Translations under genes and position numbers: made by a program
Notes under the pieces: model-generated
Databases searched by the model: none
What the model saw: only the letters and a program-made list of their open reading frames with translations
What the model was told of the DNA's origin: nothing
Part shown: in pieces, positions 5,257 through 7,330 of the stretch
How the letters are laid out: each line of letters opens with the position of its first letter
Numbering within the stretch: the first letter of the stretch is position 1
Assembly: GCA_017883125.1 (NCBI GenBank)
Contig: JADGOD010000018.1
Location: forward strand, 1 to 7,330
Source of the DNA: Acidimicrobiales bacterium
GTDB taxonomy: Bacteria > Actinomycetota > Acidimicrobiia > Acidimicrobiales > RAAP-2
Direction of reading: 5' to 3'
Length of the DNA: 7,330 nucleotides

Positions 5257-6297
5257 ATGCGCACTGTCACCGCCTACGGCGTCCCCAAAGCACACGGATC
5301 GTTCGAGAAGCTCTCCATCGAGCGCAGAGACCTCGGCCCAAAGGACGTCCTGATCAAGATCGCGTTCGCCGGGATCTGCCACTCCGACATCCACACCGTC
5401 CGAGAAGAGTGGGGCGGAATTAGCTATCCGATGGTTCCCGGTCACGAGATCGCCGGGATCGTCGAAGAGGTCGGCAGCGACGTGACGAACTTCGCAGTCG
5501 GTGACCGAGCAGGCGTCGGTTGCATGGTCGACTCGTGCCGGGAGTGCGAGAACTGCCGTGCCGGTGAGGAGCAGTACTGCCTCAAGGGCAACATCGGGAC
5601 CTACAACGGTGTCGGGAAGGATGGCCAGCCGACCGCCGGTGGGTACTCGACGCACATCGTCGTCGACGAGCACTTCGTGCTCTCGATCCCCGAGGGCATC
5701 AGCCTCGACGTCGCGGCCCCCCTGCTCTGCGCAGGGATCACCATGTACTCCCCGCTCAAGCACTGGGGAGCTGGGCCAGGGAAGAAGGTAGCGATCGTCG
5801 GGCTCGGAGGTCTCGGGCACGTCGGCGTGAAGATCGCCGCCGCGATGGGTGCGGAGGTCTCGATCCTCAGCCGATCAGACGACAAGAGAGGAGATGCGGC
5901 AGCCCTCGGGGCGGCGCACTTCCACGCCACGGGTGACCCCTCGGTCCTCAAGAGCCTTCGCGGCACCTTCGACCTGATCGTCAACACGGTCTCGGGGAAC
6001 CTCCCCATCGACACCTACCTCTCACTCCTCCGGCTCGACGGCGTCATGGCCAACGTCGGCGTGGCACCGGAACCGTTCCAGGTCCGATTCTCGTCGCTCG
6101 CAGGGAATCGGCGCAGCCTCACGGGCTCGGCCATCGGAGGGATTCGCGAGACCCAGGAGATGCTCGACTTCTGCGCGGAGCACGGCCTCGGTGCAGACAT
6201 AGAGCTCATCAGCAGCCACCAGATCAACGAGGCCTACGACCGAGTGGTCAACAGCGACGTCCGCTACCGATTCGTCATCGACGCCGCTACGTTCTGA
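5257..6297 (+). CDS. adhC: Zinc-dependent NAD(P)-dependent alcohol dehydrogenase, AdhC/CAD-like
   Basis: A 346-residue medium-chain dehydrogenase that interconverts alcohols and aldehydes, cytoplasmic. Seen: GroES-like catalytic half with catalytic-zinc ligands C41 (GICHSD), H63-E64 (PGHE) and C158 (LLCAG); structural-zinc cysteines C94, C97, C100 and C108; Rossmann motif GLGGLGHVG (182-190); and SRSDDK (205-210), which in cinnamyl-alcohol-dehydrogenase-type members favours NADP(H). The overall sequence closely recalls mycobacterial AdhC and bacterial YahK-type broad aldehyde reductases (GICHSDIHTV, VDSCREC, ETQEMLDFCAEHG, VRYRFVID), from memory, not from a search. The frame is open back to 5059, but ATG at 5257 is chosen: GGAAGGA lies 8 bases upstream and the family N-terminus MRTVTAYG begins there. 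It diverges from the SDR/DAPDH-like pair. No strong terminator follows. Physiological substrate unknown; the gene symbol is by resemblance. Confidence 0.95.
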   Translation: MRTVTAYGVPKAHGSFEKLSIERRDLGPKDVLIKIAFAGICHSDIHTVREEWGGISYPMVPGHEIAGIVEEVGSDVTNFAVGDRAGVGCMVDSCRECENCRAGEEQYCLKGNIGTYNGVGKDGQPTAGGYSTHIVVDEHFVLSIPEGISLDVAAPLLCAGITMYSPLKHWGAGPGKKVAIVGLGGLGHVGVKIAAAMGAEVSILSRSDDKRGDAAALGAAHFHATGDPSVLKSLRGTFDLIVNTVSGNLPIDTYLSLLRLDGVMANVGVAPEPFQVRFSSLAGNRRSLTGSAIGGIRETQEMLDFCAEHGLGADIELISSHQINEAYDRVVNSDVRYRFVIDAATF

Positions 6298-6526
6298 ACC
6301 CAACGATTGGCACCTGCGGGGCTCGTCCGAGCAGGTCGAAGGGGCAACCGCTCGCAACCCGACCCACCTGGCATCGTTCCACCCGTCCGAGAGGTCAGCG
6401 GGGGGCCGGTGGTCTTATCCGACCACGCAGCACGGTGCTCTTCAGATCGGGAGCGACCCCACGAGCAACGAGGCAACCGGAAGCGGTCCACCCGTTGCGC
6501 TTCCATTTCCCGGAGGAGATGCGGTT

Positions 6527-6544
6527 GCCTGCAGCGCTGCAGGC
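6527..6544. repeat. Perfect 18-bp palindrome
   Basis: GCCTGCAGCGCTGCAGGC is identical to its own reverse complement with no spacer. It lies in the middle of a convergent gap, away from any start codon. A perfect uninterrupted dyad suits a protein-binding site more than an RNA hairpin; chance remains possible. Confidence 0.6.
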
Positions 6545-6618
6545 CGATGGCAGCATCGTGACCCGCTCGAGTCCGTGCATCACCCCGGTCGGGGAGATCG
6601 GCTCTGCGGAGGACGGCG

Positions 6619-6641
6619 CATGGGCGACGATCTGGCCCATG
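6619..6641 (-). terminator. Possible terminator hairpin of the minus-strand ORF pair
   Basis: CATGGGC (6619-6625) and GCCCATG (6635-6641) pair over 7 bp with a 9-base loop. On the minus strand it begins about 23 bases after the TAA at 6667-6665. There is no T-run. Placement fits a terminator; strength is modest. Confidence 0.4.
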
Positions 6642-6664
6642 TCGTAGCCATAGAGCCAATACGT

Positions 6665-6880
6665 TTACTCGAGGCGCCTTGCGAACTGGGCTTCGAGGCG
6701 ATCGAGCGCGGCTTGGCCCACGCGGTTCTCCTCGTCGGAGTGCTCGATCCCGATCCACCCCTGAAGGTCCCGGAAGATCTGGTCATTGAGGAGCCGGTTC
6801 TCCCAGCCGGTGGTCCACCGGGGCGGATCCCAGCCCACCGCTTCGAGTGCCCCGTTGATCCGCACGGGTGCGCCCTCCAC
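6665..6880 (-). CDS. Hypothetical protein, or 3' part of an interrupted gene
   Basis: Not recognised. From GTG at 6880 it encodes 71 residues; the frame stays open back to the TGA at 6901-6899 that ends the upstream ORF, so the two ORFs are in the same phase with only GCG GAC CAG ATC CAT GCC between TGA and GTG. The protein is soluble, charged and tryptophan-rich: GWDPPRWTTGWENRLLND (about 16-33), FRDLQGWIGIEHSDEEN (about 36-52), then a helical QAALDRLEAQFARRLE end. Codon choice is strongly GC-rich at third positions, as in real genes here. No good SD precedes the GTG, so it would need coupling to the upstream ORF. Alternatives: the C-terminal part of one gene broken by a nonsense change, a TGA readthrough product, or a sequencing error. 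Coding character is likely; status as a separate gene is unsure. Confidence 0.6.
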   Translation of the reverse strand: MEGAPVRINGALEAVGWDPPRWTTGWENRLLNDQIFRDLQGWIGIEHSDEENRVGQAALDRLEAQFARRLE

Positions 6881-6898
6881 GGCATGGATCTGGTCCGC

Positions 6899-7210
6899 TC
6901 ACGGAACCGGTCGGTCCAACCCCAACCTCTCGTTTGCCACGGCGAGGCGGTACTTCACTTCGGCATCTGCGTTCCCGAGCTCGGCTTCGGGTATCAACCA
7001 CCGGACTACAGAATCCATCACGTCAGGGCCACCTCCCATAACCCAGTCAACGGCACCCTTGCGCTCTGGTGGAGTGGTCATCTGGAAGACCTCGGCCCAC
7101 TCGAGATCCGGCTTGGCGCTCAGCCTCCACTCGACCTCAATCCGGTCACGGATCTCCTTGACGGAGATCCTGTCGACGATCGTGATCTCTTGCGAGCGTG
7201 CTTCCGACAT
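6899..7210 (-). CDS. Hypothetical protein of 103 residues
   Basis: Not recognised. ATG at 7210-7208 is chosen because AGAGG lies about 7 bases upstream; the frame is open to 7270 but that extension uses a rare TTA codon and lacks an SD. The protein is soluble with no signal peptide or membrane segment. It begins MSEARSQEITIVDRISVKEIRDRI, has a middle with DWVMGGGPDVMDSVVRWLIP (about 63-82), and ends in a charged, probably helical stretch (EAELGNADAEVKYRLAVANERL). Codon use is typical of the window. It ends at TGA, after which the same frame continues open for 78 more codons, so it may be complete or may be the first part of a protein of about 181 residues. The helical C-terminus looks like a natural end, which mildly favours completeness. 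Confidence 0.7.
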   Translation of the reverse strand: MSEARSQEITIVDRISVKEIRDRIEVEWRLSAKPDLEWAEVFQMTTPPERKGAVDWVMGGGPDVMDSVVRWLIPEAELGNADAEVKYRLAVANERLGLDRPVP

Positions 7211-7291
7211 GGCCCCACCTCTCTTCTGCGAACTTTCGACAAGAGGACGCGATCCACATGGTAAACGCACGCTGAAGAGTCCGCCCGATGT

Positions 7292-7318
7292 GATGCTACG
7301 CAGAGCTCAGCCAGCATC
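7292..7318. repeat. Weak dyad upstream of the hypothetical gene
   Basis: GATGCT (7292-7297) and AGCATC (7313-7318) are separated by 15 bases that include the palindrome GAGCTC. It lies about 80-110 bases before the ATG at 7210. The stretch 7211-7330 otherwise shows only the SD of that gene and no convincing promoter. Confidence 0.25.
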
Positions 7319-7330
7319 CCCGTTGGTGCA

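Larger units (their letters stand above)
6298..6664. other. Convergent intergenic region, 367 bases, no supported gene
   Basis: Lies between the alcohol dehydrogenase stop and the stop of the minus-strand ORF at 6665. It holds an 18-bp palindrome (6527-6544), an 11-base dyad AGCAC-G-GTGCT (6429-6439), a 7-bp hairpin (6619-6641) and a weak compact hairpin just after the adh stop (6313-6335). An 81-codon minus-strand frame (6640-6395) is open but has no SD, no recognisable domain, and its ATG sits in the hairpin, so it is not called. No tRNA was recognised. Confidence 0.6.

Noticed and set aside
6313..6335. Terminator just after the alcohol dehydrogenase gene
   Set aside because: CCTG/CAGG and CTCG/CGAG arms exist, but a 5-base bulge and a 2-base loop make a stable hairpin unlikely.
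6395..6640. Minus-strand frame of 81 codons in the convergent gap
   Set aside because: No SD, no recognisable motif, and its ATG lies in a hairpin that better fits a terminator; coding bias fades in its second half.
6899..6901. Selenocysteine at the in-frame TGA
   Set aside because: No SECIS-like hairpin stands out right after the TGA, the context (Pro before, Ala after) has no redox motif, and no selenocysteine genes are in the window.
6575..7264. Plus-strand open frame of 229 codons over the hypothetical genes
   Set aside because: It is antisense to two minus-strand frames with better codon bias and, for the first, an SD; its own product has no recognisable domain.

Overview
The window is GC-rich DNA with strongly GC-biased third codon positions, GTG as well as ATG starts, and purine-rich Shine-Dalgarno (SD) sites. 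The gene content (membrane-anchored HtrA protease, several SDRs, a mycobacterial-type AdhC-like alcohol dehydrogenase, a diaminopentanoate-dehydrogenase-like oxidoreductase) suggests an actinobacterial chromosome, possibly an acidimicrobial or mycobacterial relative. No mobile element, tRNA, rRNA or CRISPR array was seen.

Layout. Bases 1-455 (minus) hold the N-terminal part of a short-chain dehydrogenase that runs off the left edge. It diverges from a membrane-anchored HtrA/DegP-type serine protease with one PDZ domain (590-1909, plus). A 243-base gap follows, dense in structure: a perfect 14-bp terminator-like hairpin, a GC-rich nested fold, three CTCAT repeats spaced exactly 11 bp apart over a candidate -35 box, and a perfect 13-bp hairpin one base before the SD of the next gene. 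That gene (2153-3115, plus) encodes a secreted protein with two fibronectin type III domains and no enzyme domain. A perfect 22-bp hairpin (3143-3191) separates it from a convergent two-gene minus-strand unit: an SDR (5105-4317) followed 35 bases later by a DAPDH-like NAD(P)-binding oxidoreductase (4281-3214).

The SDR diverges from a zinc-dependent AdhC-like alcohol dehydrogenase (5257-6297, plus) across 151 bases, so these three redox genes probably share control and may serve one alcohol/aldehyde/ketone pathway; the substrate cannot be read from sequence. A 367-base convergent gap with an 18-bp palindrome follows. The right end carries two unrecognised small minus-strand ORFs (7210-6899 and 6880-6665) in the same frame, separated by one TGA and six sense codons; they could be two genes or one interrupted gene.

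Most of the window is ordinary metabolic and envelope-maintenance DNA. The parts most worth a second look are the regulatory architecture before the HtrA and FN3 genes (both have three roughly NCTYAY units at 11-bp spacing) and the in-frame TGA-split ORF pair. No clear new biological system was identified.
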